From Arthrobacter alpinus (lineage in GTDB: Bacteria > Actinomycetota > Actinomycetes > Actinomycetales > Micrococcaceae): DNA of 64,000 nt. How positions within the stretch are numbered: the first letter of the stretch is position 1; every line of letters starts with the position of its first letter. The notes below the pieces were generated by a model. That model saw nothing but the letters and a program-made list of their open reading frames with translations. It did no database searches and had not been told where the DNA came from. The stretch lies in assembly GCF_900105965.1 (NCBI RefSeq), contig NZ_FNTV01000001.1, positions 2,542,001 to 2,606,000 on the forward strand, given 5' to 3'. A program made the position numbers and the translations under genes. Below are positions 38,543-47,482 of this stretch, one piece after another.

Positions 38543-39914
38543 GGTGAAAGTCGCGCAGGAGTTTGGCGCCCCGGTCAGGGTTGAGCGCCGTGACCCAGGA
38601 AATTCGACCTAGGAGTTGGGCGCGGAAATCAGCGTGAGCCTCCCGGTTTTGTGACTCGGGTCCGTGCCGGAGGCAATTGTGGAGGGTGGCCTTGAGCCGG
38701 TCGAAGTCCAGACGGTTGATATTGGTGCGTTGATTGACCACCACCGAGGTCACCACCTGACGCACGGCGGCAGGACGTACCCTCGATTTGAGCTTGTTGA
38801 CGCCATGCCCCTCGTTCTCAATGATGCCCGTGGCCGTCCGCATGAAGGCATCCGCTCGCCTCGCCAATTCCCTGCCACCGCTAAAGGTGAGGTCATCGGC
38901 GTATCTGGTGTATCCGGCGTCGAAGGTGTCCGCGAGTCCGGCCAGACGGGAATCCAGCTTGCGCAGGGCCAGGTTTGCCAGCACGGGTGAGGACGGTGCG
39001 CCTTGGGGAAGATGTGGTTGTGAGAGTGCCCGGCGCAGGGCAAAGCGTTGATCGGCATCACCGCCGGGCGGCATCTGGGCGAGTATTCGTGGTGGCACAA
39101 CGTGGGTGCAAATACCTGTTAAGCGGTGCGCCACGGACTCCGTGAATCCAGCTTGCCGCAGGGTGCCGAAGACCCGACCGGCGGTGACCTTGGCGAAGAA
39201 CGTGGTCAGATCCAGATTGACCACCACCTCCTTGCCGGTGTGGCGTGCCGCGCCGGTCACCACGCTTCGCCCTGGCACAAATCCGTGCGCAGCGTCGTGC
39301 AATTCAAGCGGATAAAGCAGCTCCGTAAGGACAGTGCGTTGAACATTGCGCAGGCGTAGACCAGGTATTTCCAGGAGGCGCGGCAGCCGGCCGGGACGCG
39401 CACGCCACACGTAGCGGTAATGCTGTAATTTTCGCGCGGCCGTCCGGTTCCAATGCTGTGGATCGGAGAACCAGTCCAACTCTCCAAGCGTGAGGTGTAG
39501 TTTGTCGGCGAGAGCGGCCAAGGTGTCGATCCGTGGCACCCTCGCCTGCCTGTTCTCACGGGCCGTGGCTGGTGCAAGGGCATAGCTGGACAAGCGGATC
39601 GGCTTGTACTGGCTCGCAGCCTTGGCAACGGCATCGACGAAGGGCTCGGACGCCAGAATCGTGGCAGTGAGCTCGCGCGGGGCATCCACCGGAGGACGGG
39701 GATAGCTCAGCAGCACGTGGGCGGCAAGCGGCCCCAGCCAACGCCGTCGCGCTCCCAAAACCTGCGCCCCTGCCACAGTCATCTCCGGCTTGGACCACTG
39801 CGGGGAGTTAAGAAAGGCCTGCGCCAAGGTCGCCGCAATGGCCGACGTCGAGGGGCGGGGTTTGCGCTTGAGGGTCGCGGATGCGGGTGTCACTTGGGTG
39901 GTCTCAGTGGTCAT
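38526..39914 (-). CDS. Retron-type reverse transcriptase
   Basis: A 462-residue reverse transcriptase. The catalytic core has Asp235 (VVNLDLTTFF), LPQGAPSSP at 302-310 and YADD at 338-341 (YTRYADDLTFSG). The HGFVPGRS segment at 210-217 and the following GAARH (221-225) lie where retron RTs carry NAxxH, and VTS at 388-390 (RQVVTSVVVN) where they carry VTG. About 180 residues precede the RT core, a long extension like that of Myxococcus retron RTs. ATG 39914 lies 3 bases after the second inverted repeat of the adjacent RNA. The frame is open to 40094, but that part is the RNA itself. No effector gene is recognisable beside it. Confidence 0.88.
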   Translation of the reverse strand: MTTETTQVTPASATLKRKPRPSTSAIAATLAQAFLNSPQWSKPEMTVAGAQVLGARRRWLGPLAAHVLLSYPRPPVDAPRELTATILASEPFVDAVAKAASQYKPIRLSSYALAPATARENRQARVPRIDTLAALADKLHLTLGELDWFSDPQHWNRTAARKLQHYRYVWRARPGRLPRLLEIPGLRLRNVQRTVLTELLYPLELHDAAHGFVPGRSVVTGAARHTGKEVVVNLDLTTFFAKVTAGRVFGTLRQAGFTESVAHRLTGICTHVVPPRILAQMPPGGDADQRFALRRALSQPHLPQGAPSSPVLANLALRKLDSRLAGLADTFDAGYTRYADDLTFSGGRELARRADAFMRTATGIIENEGHGVNKLKSRVRPAAVRQVVTSVVVNQRTNINRLDFDRLKATLHNCLRHGPESQNREAHADFRAQLLGRISWVTALNPDRGAKLLRDFHLIAWE

Positions 39915-40280
39915 GGCTGCGATGGTTTCTTCGATGACCTGGCGCTCTGTCCGGGTGCCCAGCTGCGCGGAGCGCAGCGCCGCACCCGAGGTGCTTCGAT
40001 CAGGCAATACTGCGTACCCCGGGGTAGCCCCGGGGAGGGAGGCGCGCCAAAAGCCGCTTCCCGCCTCATCGAAGAAACCATCGCATGGTGCCATGCTAAC
40101 CGACGCCGCGGCGGTGACCTCGGAGCCACAAAGAGAACCTTGGACCTGTTGTGTTCCAGCCCGTGGACTTTGCGGTGTGCCGGGAATAGATCAACAGCAG
40201 AAGCTAATTATCAATGGTGGTACCGCAACTTCCGTGCAACACTGCGGCGGAATGAACCAGCGGTGCCTTCGAAGGAAGCA
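39915..40280. other. Gap between retron RT and MFS genes
   Basis: The 366-bp gap holds the retron RNA (39918-40085) and then about 195 bp leading to the divergent MFS gene. A ribosome site GAAGGAAG at 40271-40278 serves the MFS gene. Long open frames cross the gap on both strands, but their residues have no conserved pattern and I take them as non-coding. Confidence 0.6.
39918..40085 (-). ncRNA. Probable retron msr-msd RNA
   Basis: On the minus strand, directly before the reverse transcriptase gene, a perfect 20-bp inverted repeat (a1 40066-40085, a2 39918-39937) bounds 128 bases of structured sequence. After a1 comes a G (40065), the expected branching base. Within are a possible stem 40039-40044/40062-40067, a hairpin 40017-40035 (CCCCGGGG twice around TAG) and a long msd-like hairpin 39952-39988 with a 7-bp outer stem, a 3x3 internal loop and a 7-bp inner stem. 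The order a1, short hairpins, long hairpin, a2, RT gene is the retron layout. A TAGCAT element at 40093-40098 would start transcription next to a1. Confidence 0.78.
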
Positions 40281-41726
40281 ATGCGCAAAGCTAGATCCGT
40301 CACCGTCGACCAGCGGTCATGGCCCCTCATTGCCGTCTTGGCAATCACCGGCGCGTGTGCGTCCTTCATGTTCACCCTCGTGGTGCCGATTCAGGCCCAG
40401 CTTCCTGAGTTACTAAATTCCTCTAGGCAGGCAACTGCCTGGGTTGTGACCATCACCTTGCTGACCTCGGCCGTGGCCACACCCATTTCCGGCAGGTTGG
40501 GCGATCTTTTTGGCAAGCGCAAGGTCATTATTTTGCTGCTGATCGCCTTGATTGTCGGCAACATTCTGGCGGCTGCCTCCACCGGGTTGACCATGCTGCT
40601 GGTGGGCCGGGCCCTGCAGGGTCTGATGACAGGCGTCATTCCCCTGGGCATTGCCGTTCTCAGGGACCAGTTGCCCGCCAAGCGCATTGGTGGTGCCGTG
40701 GCCTTGATCAGCGGTTCGTTCGGGTTTGGGTCCGCGCTGGGGCTCCCCATCAGCGCCTTTATTGCCGAAACCATGAACTGGAACGCACTGTTCTGGACCG
40801 CCGCGGTCCTGGGGCTGGCATTGTTGGTCCTCGTGGCCCGGATCGTACCGAAGGATACGGTTTTCGCTACCGGTGGCTTTGACTACGTTGGCGCCGTTGG
40901 CCTGTCGATCGGTTTGTCCGGCATTATCGTTGCGATTGCTCAGGGCAATGCTTGGGGGTGGACCTCACCGGGCACTCTGGCTTTCGGCTGCGGCGGCATT
41001 GCTGTGCTCCTGGCGTGGGGTGCTTTTGAACTGCGCCTGAAGGATCCGGTGGTTGATCTGCGGGTGGCGGCACGTCCCACCGTCCTCATGACAAATCTGG
41101 CGTCGATAGCTCTTGGTTTCGCTTTCTTCTCTTCTGCTGTGCTGTTTCCGCAAATTCTTCAACTTCCTGTCAGCACGGAAGTTGGCCTGGGCATGTCCCT
41201 GATGGCAATCGGCTTCATCCTTGCCCCGGCCGGTTTGGTGCAGATCGCCATGGCACCGGTGGCCGCCCGGCTCAACCGCACTGTTGGCGGGCGTGCCACT
41301 TTGGTGACCAGCGCCGTAGTTATTTCCTTCGCTTACGTCTTGGCGTTGCTGGGCGCCACGGAACTTTGGCAAATCCTGGTTGCCAATGCACTGGTTGGGG
41401 CTGGGATCGGCATTGGCTATGCCTCAATGCCGATGCTGATCATGGGGGCCGTCGATTCCACCGAAACAGGTGCAGCCAATGGATTGAACTCGCTGATGCG
41501 TGCCCTGGGCACGGGTAGTGCGGCCGCCGTCATGGGCGCCATTCTCGCGGCGTCCAGCGCCGGCACTTCGGCCCCCACGGCGGCTGGCTTCCAGTTGGGG
41601 TTCGTCATAGCTCTCGGCGCCACAGTGGCCGCCGGAGTGCTTGCCTTGTTCATTCCAAAACCGCGGCCCGTACACGCAGTGGTCATCGATGTGTCGGCAG
41701 GGATGGCGGATGAGTCGCGTCGCTGA
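40281..41726 (+). CDS. MFS transporter, probable drug:H+ antiporter (DHA2-like)
   Basis: A 481-residue transporter with 12-14 membrane segments. The MFS loop GRLGDLFGKRK follows the second helix and the antiporter-type stretch VGRALQGLMTGVIPLGIAVLRD follows. Its length and the middle pair of extra helices suggest the 14-helix DHA2 group that exports drugs or metabolites. ATG 40281 has GAAGGAAG upstream; the frame is open much further back over the retron RNA, which I reject. It diverges from the reverse transcriptase gene. Confidence 0.87.
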   Translation: MRKARSVTVDQRSWPLIAVLAITGACASFMFTLVVPIQAQLPELLNSSRQATAWVVTITLLTSAVATPISGRLGDLFGKRKVIILLLIALIVGNILAAASTGLTMLLVGRALQGLMTGVIPLGIAVLRDQLPAKRIGGAVALISGSFGFGSALGLPISAFIAETMNWNALFWTAAVLGLALLVLVARIVPKDTVFATGGFDYVGAVGLSIGLSGIIVAIAQGNAWGWTSPGTLAFGCGGIAVLLAWGAFELRLKDPVVDLRVAARPTVLMTNLASIALGFAFFSSAVLFPQILQLPVSTEVGLGMSLMAIGFILAPAGLVQIAMAPVAARLNRTVGGRATLVTSAVVISFAYVLALLGATELWQILVANALVGAGIGIGYASMPMLIMGAVDSTETGAANGLNSLMRALGTGSAAAVMGAILAASSAGTSAPTAAGFQLGFVIALGATVAAGVLALFIPKPRPVHAVVIDVSAGMADESRR

Positions 41727-41864
41727 GCCCGGCGCCTTCACATGGCTCATGAAGTGACCTGAACACCGCCACGTCAGCTATCCTCTTCAGGTATGCCACG
41801 CGGAAAAGCATGACTTCCACCCGCGATTCCACTTCCCAACGAACCGCGAAGAGCCAACTTTCCC

Positions 41865-42758
41865 ATGGACGCCTCACGCCTGCCGCACTATGCAAAGACG
41901 CCCGGCAGCCAGGCTTCTCGGGTTCTGGGCCACACCAGCCCGTGCTTGGCTCGGGAACCAAAGCTGCCGAGGAAAACACGGCGCCCCAAAGTTGTTGTTC
42001 CGCTATTGGCACTACTTGCCGTGATGGCTCTTACGGCGTGCGACCAGACGATCCAGTCCGCCCGTCAACCCGATCAAGGGCAGATGGGAAGTTGCCACGC
42101 CCTCATGTTTTCCGAAGAGTTCGACGCAACCAGTGATTCCCGCCCTGCCGTCCCCTGCACGGAACCGCACACCACCGAAACGTTCTCCACCAGCACGGTA
42201 ACCGGAGCCTTGACCGAAGGAATCTGGGCCACACGGAGACCCAACCAGCAACAACTCAACGCACTCACGGATCAGCTATGCGGTGGAGATGCTGTCCGAA
42301 GTTACCTCAACGCCGGTGAACGTGATGCCTGGATTGGTCTTGACGTTCGCGCTTACTTTCCCACTCCACAGGCGTGGTCCGAGGGCGACAGAAGCGTTCG
42401 CTGTGATCTGGTCGCCAACCGGGCCAAGGGAGTCGCCGCTGCCCCGCAGCTGAACCACTCCCTACGCGGCATCATGGCCACCCCGGACGCTGCCCAGCTT
42501 CGTCAATGCTTCATGGCCGGGGCTCAGCCCGAACAACAAGATACCGTGTGCAGCGAGCCGCACACGGCCATCTCGGTCAACGCGTGGTTGAGTGTTACGA
42601 CGCCGGATCCCGCACCCGAGCTTGTCCAGGACCTGTGTGAACCGTTCGTCCTCCAGTACGCCAACGACCACAATCTGCCCCTTGGCGCAGTGACTGGCCT
42701 GACGACCGGCAGCCAGGAAACATGGACTCTCAAATGTGCCATGGAGGACCACCTATGA
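41865..42758 (+). CDS. Septum-formation-family lipoprotein
   Basis: A 297-residue secreted lipoprotein. After a long basic N-terminus comes a hydrophobic stretch and lipobox LTACDQ. Two similar halves follow, each with cysteine and HT patterns (GSCHALMF, CTEPHTTETFS; LRQCFMAG, CSEPHTAISVNA), the layout of the Septum_form domain of actinobacteria. The function of this family is not established. It overlaps the next gene by 4 bp (ATGA), so the two are probably one unit. Confidence 0.8.
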   Translation: MDASRLPHYAKTPGSQASRVLGHTSPCLAREPKLPRKTRRPKVVVPLLALLAVMALTACDQTIQSARQPDQGQMGSCHALMFSEEFDATSDSRPAVPCTEPHTTETFSTSTVTGALTEGIWATRRPNQQQLNALTDQLCGGDAVRSYLNAGERDAWIGLDVRAYFPTPQAWSEGDRSVRCDLVANRAKGVAAAPQLNHSLRGIMATPDAAQLRQCFMAGAQPEQQDTVCSEPHTAISVNAWLSVTTPDPAPELVQDLCEPFVLQYANDHNLPLGAVTGLTTGSQETWTLKCAMEDHL

Positions 42759-44413
42759 GCTTGACTCCCCCTCCCCTGAACCGCCGCGGGACGCCATCTG
42801 TTTTCCGCCGGATTTTGACTCAGTTGAGTCCCGGCAACGTGACCCATGACGGCGCCGTCCGGTCATGGATTCCTTGGTTGGCTGGGTGCGTCAGCACGGC
42901 TTTTCTGCTGTTCCGACTCCTCGTTCCAACGACGGTTGGCATGGGAGACCAGGGCGACGGTCGGCGTCTGCTCTGCCCCTTGGGAGTCGCCAATCTCAGG
43001 CCGTGGGCTTATGGCGATTTCACCAGGTACATCTATCCACGGTGGGAGCCGCACGAGTGGTTCGGAGAGGCTTGCGGAGCCGATGGCTCCGGGGAACCGT
43101 ACTACTCGTCCCAGACACTGTTGCTGTGGCCAGCCAAAGCACTGAGCGCACTTTTGGGCTGGGGCCCAGGATTGGATACCCGCGCAGTTGCCATCATGTG
43201 CTGCATTGTTTTCGGTGTCCTGACGGCATTTCTCATCACCCAGTTGCCGGGGCGGGTCGGATTCCGGCTCCTTGCCGCGGCACTGTTCACTTTGGTCAGC
43301 GCGGACGGGATCTTCGCCGACTTTTTCGTCTCAGGCTACAGCGAGCCCGCCGCTTTCCTCGGCGTGTACGCCACCGTCATTGCTTTGTTGTACTGGTGGC
43401 GGCACCCGCGCCACCGGCTGATTGGGTTGCTGTTGGTGCTCGCGGCCGCGGCATTCATGATTGCCGCAAAAACCCAGACGGCATCCTTTATCCCGGTAAT
43501 TGTCCTGGCCTTGTGCTGGCAACCAGAATCGGACCGGCCCCTAAGGTTCCGCGATTCGAAGGTGCCCGGAATCGATGCGCGCGTCCGTCGCCGACGTCCC
43601 GGACGCGCAAAAGTAGGCCGCTATGCCCCTGCCTTGGCCGGGTTGCTCTTGTTGGGCACTTTCACCGCGGCGTTCTCCAACGCCCAGCCGCAACGATTTA
43701 CCGAGCTGAACCTCTATAACGCTGTCTTCACTGAGATGTTGCCCCACAGCCCGGCCCCTGATGCGGATCTTCGCTGGTTGGGTTTGGACCCGTCATTCAT
43801 AGACTCCAGCGGCACTACAGTTGCATCGGACAATGCCGCGGTTTACAACCCTCATTACGAGCAGTTTATTCAAAAAGTTTCCCTGTCCAAGATTGGCCTG
43901 TTTTACATCAGCCATCCCGACCGGCTCGCCTCAATGGCCAGCAGGGGGCTGGACGCCATGACCCAGCCAGAGTTGGGCTACCTGGGCTCTTACGAAGATG
44001 GGACCGGGCACGCACCCCACGAAAAAGAGCGGCGGTTTGCCCCCGTTCTCCTCATCTTTACGGCCTTCCGCGACGCGCCTGGGCTGCTGGTGGGCCTACA
44101 GCTGACCACGTTGTTCCTTGGCTTTGGTGCCGCCTTTTCTGCCCGGTCTTCACGGGCAGGACGGGCCGTAGGCAAAACCGCCGTTGTCCTCGTTCCGGCA
44201 ATCTGGCTGCAATTTTGGGCTGTCATGATGACAGAGGGCCAATCGGAAACTTACAAGCACCTGATCATCGCCGACTACATGACAGCGCTCTGCCTGCCGC
44301 TGCTCTTGATCTTGATTGTCGTCCAACTTCGAAGCCAGATCCCAGCACCTGCTCTCAAGCCTGATTCCAGGAGTGAAAGCCCACCTCAGGTCTCCGCCGA
44401 TGTAAAAGTCTAA
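42755..44413 (+). CDS. Large integral membrane protein, GT-C-like
   Basis: A 552-residue polytopic membrane protein with roughly 11 hydrophobic segments and a large extracellular loop after the first (GMGDQGDGRRLLCPLG). The acidic loop after helix 1 resembles polyprenyl-dependent glycosyltransferases of the GT-C fold, and similar proteins are annotated as glycan biosynthesis hexose transferases. No sequence motif proves this. It follows the septum-formation lipoprotein with a 4-bp overlap, so a cell-envelope role is likely. Confidence 0.7.
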   Translation: MSLTPPPLNRRGTPSVFRRILTQLSPGNVTHDGAVRSWIPWLAGCVSTAFLLFRLLVPTTVGMGDQGDGRRLLCPLGVANLRPWAYGDFTRYIYPRWEPHEWFGEACGADGSGEPYYSSQTLLLWPAKALSALLGWGPGLDTRAVAIMCCIVFGVLTAFLITQLPGRVGFRLLAAALFTLVSADGIFADFFVSGYSEPAAFLGVYATVIALLYWWRHPRHRLIGLLLVLAAAAFMIAAKTQTASFIPVIVLALCWQPESDRPLRFRDSKVPGIDARVRRRRPGRAKVGRYAPALAGLLLLGTFTAAFSNAQPQRFTELNLYNAVFTEMLPHSPAPDADLRWLGLDPSFIDSSGTTVASDNAAVYNPHYEQFIQKVSLSKIGLFYISHPDRLASMASRGLDAMTQPELGYLGSYEDGTGHAPHEKERRFAPVLLIFTAFRDAPGLLVGLQLTTLFLGFGAAFSARSSRAGRAVGKTAVVLVPAIWLQFWAVMMTEGQSETYKHLIIADYMTALCLPLLLILIVVQLRSQIPAPALKPDSRSESPPQVSADVKV

Positions 44414-44532
44414 GTCTCGGCTTTTTCTCGTTCCAGGGCAAGCAATTTTCCCGGCCTTTATCGTCCTCGCCAAAAACGACGCCGAGCTGTTGCTACTCGC
44501 TAGAACCTCCGGTTTCGTGGGACAGTAAAACC

Positions 44533-45612
44533 ATGGTCACGACATCGCACAAACCCCAACTCGGCACCAGCGATCGGCAGGATCACAGGCACGTCGCCGA
44601 TCCCCCGGCTCGGGCTCTTCTCAATTCGGTCATGCATGTTGCAGATGCCGTCCATGCCCTTCGCTCACGGATTGCCAGCGCAACGGGAGCCGTCCCAACC
44701 GTCGTCGCCTACCGCGGATACGGCACCACCAAGTGGGTGCGAGTCCTGGCACGCGTTGTCCTGACCGGCAAGTCCGGCGGCGCCACCAGCGGAACGGTGC
44801 GAGGTTGGCAGTCATTCACCAGCGTGCCCATCCGCTATAGCCACGTGGACGTAGAGATCGACGGCGTCACCCACTCGGTTCAGGCCGACTCGGGCGGACT
44901 CGTGGATGTTGTTTTGGAGGCCTCACTTCCGCCCGGATGGCACACGATCATCCTGCGTAGCGCTTCAGCTGCCCCGGCCCAGGCGCACATACAGATTCTC
45001 GAGCCGGAAGCCACCTTCGGGATCGTTTCCGATATTGATGACACGGTCATGGTCACGGCCCTGCCCAGGCCGCTGCTGGCGCTATGGAACACCCTTGTCC
45101 TCAGTGAGCGGGCCAGAACCCCCACTCCTGGCATGGCGGTTCTTCTTGATCGGGTCGTTGCCCAGCACCCCGGGGCTCCGGTCTTGTACCTCTCTACCGG
45201 CGCGTGGAACGTAGCCCCTGCCTTGGCACGTTTCCTGGCCAGGAATTTGTATCCCGACGGCGTTCTCCTGCTCACTGACTGGGGTCCCACAAGGCGCCAC
45301 TGGTTCCGCAGTGGACGTGAACACAAGCTCGGAAACCTGAAGCGCCTGGCCCAGGAGTTCCCAGGCGTGCGGTGGCTCCTGGTGGGCGACGACGGGCAGC
45401 ACGATCCGGAGATCTATGCCGAATTTGTCCGTACCCACGCCGAGCAAACGGCAGCCGTTGCTATCCGGCAGCTTTCCACCGGTGAGGCACTGCTGGCAGG
45501 CGGGCGCACTCACGAGGGCACCCTCGCCTCGGACCACAACGCCGTGCCCTGGGTGTCCGCGCCAGACGGTGCCGGCCTTGCAAAGCAATTAAAGGATCAC
45601 GGCGTTCTCTGA
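44533..45612 (+). CDS. App1 family phosphatase (DUF2183)
   Basis: A 359-residue protein with the App1/DUF2183 domain. The HAD-like catalytic motif SDIDDTV lies at residues 166-172 with Asp167 and Asp169, followed by YLSTGAWN and LVGDDGQHDPEIY. The yeast relative dephosphorylates phosphatidate. Its neighbours, a diacylglycerol kinase and a PAP2 phosphatase, act on the same lipids. It is not coupled to the next gene (about 90 bp gap). Substrate in bacteria is not established. Confidence 0.87.
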   Translation: MVTTSHKPQLGTSDRQDHRHVADPPARALLNSVMHVADAVHALRSRIASATGAVPTVVAYRGYGTTKWVRVLARVVLTGKSGGATSGTVRGWQSFTSVPIRYSHVDVEIDGVTHSVQADSGGLVDVVLEASLPPGWHTIILRSASAAPAQAHIQILEPEATFGIVSDIDDTVMVTALPRPLLALWNTLVLSERARTPTPGMAVLLDRVVAQHPGAPVLYLSTGAWNVAPALARFLARNLYPDGVLLLTDWGPTRRHWFRSGREHKLGNLKRLAQEFPGVRWLLVGDDGQHDPEIYAEFVRTHAEQTAAVAIRQLSTGEALLAGGRTHEGTLASDHNAVPWVSAPDGAGLAKQLKDHGVL

Positions 45613-45705
45613 ATCAGCGAACCGGCCCCTGGAGGGTACTCCCCTGCAGCAATTCGGGTTAGGATTCAGTTCCTAATCTACATTCGCTTCGTTACGAGGG
45701 ACGCA

Positions 45706-46638
45706 ATGGCAGAGCAGCAACATCAGCAAGATAAACGTGCCGCCGTGGTCATCAATCCCATGAAAGTCCCGGACGAGAATTTCAAGGAAAATTTCATCCA
45801 ACTGTGCACGGACGCTGGTTGGGCCGAGCCGTTGTGGCTGGAAACCACCGAAGAAGATACCGGTGCCGGGCAGACCAGGCAGGCCCTTGAGGCAGGGGTC
45901 GACGTCGTTATTGCCGCAGGCGGCGACGGCACCGTCCGCTGTGTCGCTGAGATCATGGCCGGCACGGACACTGCCATGGGTTTGGTGCCGTTGGGTACGG
46001 GCAACTTGCTGGCCCGCAACCTCGGAATAGACGTCACGGATCCCCTGAATGCCGGCAAGGACGTTTTAGCCGGATCCGAGACCAAGATCGACGTCATCAA
46101 CGCGGTGGTTGATCACGGCAAACATGAACAGCTGTTCCTGGTTGCCGCTGGTGTTGGATACGACGCCGCCATCATGGGCGACACTATCGACGGGCTCAAA
46201 GACCGGGTGGGCTGGCTGGCTTATGTCGAATCCGGCCTGCGGAAACTGCCAGGGAAGTCCGTAACAGTCAAGGTTACTGTCGACGGAAAGCAAACGATCC
46301 ACCACAGGGTTCGGAGCGTAATGGTGGGCAATTGCGAAAAATTGATGGGCGGCGTTGAAATCTTCCCCGACGCCTTGGTCACCGACGGCGCCTTGGATCT
46401 TCTGATACTTGCACCCAAGGGCCGGTTTGGTTGGCTTGGTGTCATCGCGGGCGTCTTTGGCAAGGGTCGCAACAGAAACAAGTTTGCGCAGAGCCTCGCG
46501 GGGAAGACCGCGGAGATTGAATTGGATCGTCCGCAGGAATTCCAGCTCGACGGCGATCATCTAGGCACGGCAACACATTTGCAGGTCACCGTCGCTCCCC
46601 TGGCACTGACGATCAGAATGACGGGGTCACCTAAATAG
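45706..46638 (+). CDS. Diacylglycerol kinase family lipid kinase
   Basis: A 310-residue protein of the DagK/YegS/sphingosine kinase family, which phosphorylates a lipid alcohol with ATP. The nucleotide-binding AAGGDGTVR lies at 70-78, followed by PLGTGNLLARNLGI. The second domain has VGNCEKLMGG and LDGDHLG. GAGGGA precedes the ATG. The neighbours App1 and PAP2 suggest a phosphatidate/diacylglycerol cycle; polyprenol or other lipids are alternatives. Confidence 0.9.
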   Translation: MAEQQHQQDKRAAVVINPMKVPDENFKENFIQLCTDAGWAEPLWLETTEEDTGAGQTRQALEAGVDVVIAAGGDGTVRCVAEIMAGTDTAMGLVPLGTGNLLARNLGIDVTDPLNAGKDVLAGSETKIDVINAVVDHGKHEQLFLVAAGVGYDAAIMGDTIDGLKDRVGWLAYVESGLRKLPGKSVTVKVTVDGKQTIHHRVRSVMVGNCEKLMGGVEIFPDALVTDGALDLLILAPKGRFGWLGVIAGVFGKGRNRNKFAQSLAGKTAEIELDRPQEFQLDGDHLGTATHLQVTVAPLALTIRMTGSPK

Positions 46639-46684
46639 CACCGGTGTGTGCAAGCTTAATTGTCACGGTCGGAAGGAGTTACCG

Positions 46685-47482
46685 ATGAGTCATGAAGGCG
46701 CTGCCGCAAACAGTCCGTCCAACAGTCATGGGCAGCCGTTGCGCTGGCGCGAGAAATTCATCGTAGAGGAACGGCTGGTTCCGGCCAGCACGCGCCGACG
46801 CCTGTACCGCATCTCGCTAGTGCTGATGGTGGTGGGGATGGCACTGTTTCTCGTACTCCTTTTCGGGGTCCTGAGCCGGACAGGGTTGCAACGTTTTGAT
46901 CAGCCGGTCTCAACGTGGTTCATGTCCTTGCGCTCCCAAACACTGACTTCCGTCATGATCGTCTTGGCAGTGGCTTTTGGACCCACGGCGCTTCCCATCG
47001 TCGTGCTGGTGGTCATTGTTGGATGGACGGTCCTGGCCAAACATGCCTGGCGGCCACTTCTCTTAGCGGTTAGCATGACCACCGGGCTGCTGTTGGCCAA
47101 GATCCTCGCGCCGCTCGTTAAACATCCCCGACCGCCGATCGATCTCATGCTCTTTGGTGCCGACAGCTCGTTCTCGTTCCCTTCCGGCCATGTTCTTGGC
47201 ACCTCAGATTTCCTCCTGATACTTGCTTTTTTGATCGCGAGCCGACGCCGGAATAGGGCCCTTACGGTGGCCCTCTTCACGATTGCCGCCCTGGTCATCC
47301 TGGCCCAGCTAGCAAGCCGGCTTTATCTGGGCTACCACTGGCTCAGTGATACGACGGCGTCCGTCGCCCTATCTCTTCTCGTTCTAGGAGCAATTATGGC
47401 CATCGACACGGCGAGAACGGTTCGCGTTCCCGGTGAACTTATCCATGGTGAACAATCACAAGCCCAGGTGGACGGAACATGA
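46685..47482 (+). CDS. PAP2 superfamily membrane phosphatase
   Basis: A 265-residue membrane protein with about six helices and the three PAP2 motifs: KHPRPP, SFPSGH and SRLYLGYHWLSD. It would dephosphorylate phosphatidate, undecaprenyl pyrophosphate or a similar lipid at the membrane. ATG 46685 has GGAAGGAG upstream; an in-frame ATG at 46646 lacks one. It overlaps the DUF1206 gene by 4 bp. Confidence 0.92.
   Translation: MSHEGAAANSPSNSHGQPLRWREKFIVEERLVPASTRRRLYRISLVLMVVGMALFLVLLFGVLSRTGLQRFDQPVSTWFMSLRSQTLTSVMIVLAVAFGPTALPIVVLVVIVGWTVLAKHAWRPLLLAVSMTTGLLLAKILAPLVKHPRPPIDLMLFGADSSFSFPSGHVLGTSDFLLILAFLIASRRRNRALTVALFTIAALVILAQLASRLYLGYHWLSDTTASVALSLLVLGAIMAIDTARTVRVPGELIHGEQSQAQVDGT

Noticed and set aside
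39915..40094. N-terminal extension of the reverse transcriptase (60 residues)
   Set aside because: This stretch is the inverted-repeat-bounded RNA; the translated residues look random and an ATG follows a2 directly.
39717..40280. Upstream extension of the MFS gene
   Set aside because: It would run through the retron RNA and antisense to the RT gene; the residues are not conserved-looking and a good ribosome site lies just before ATG 40281.
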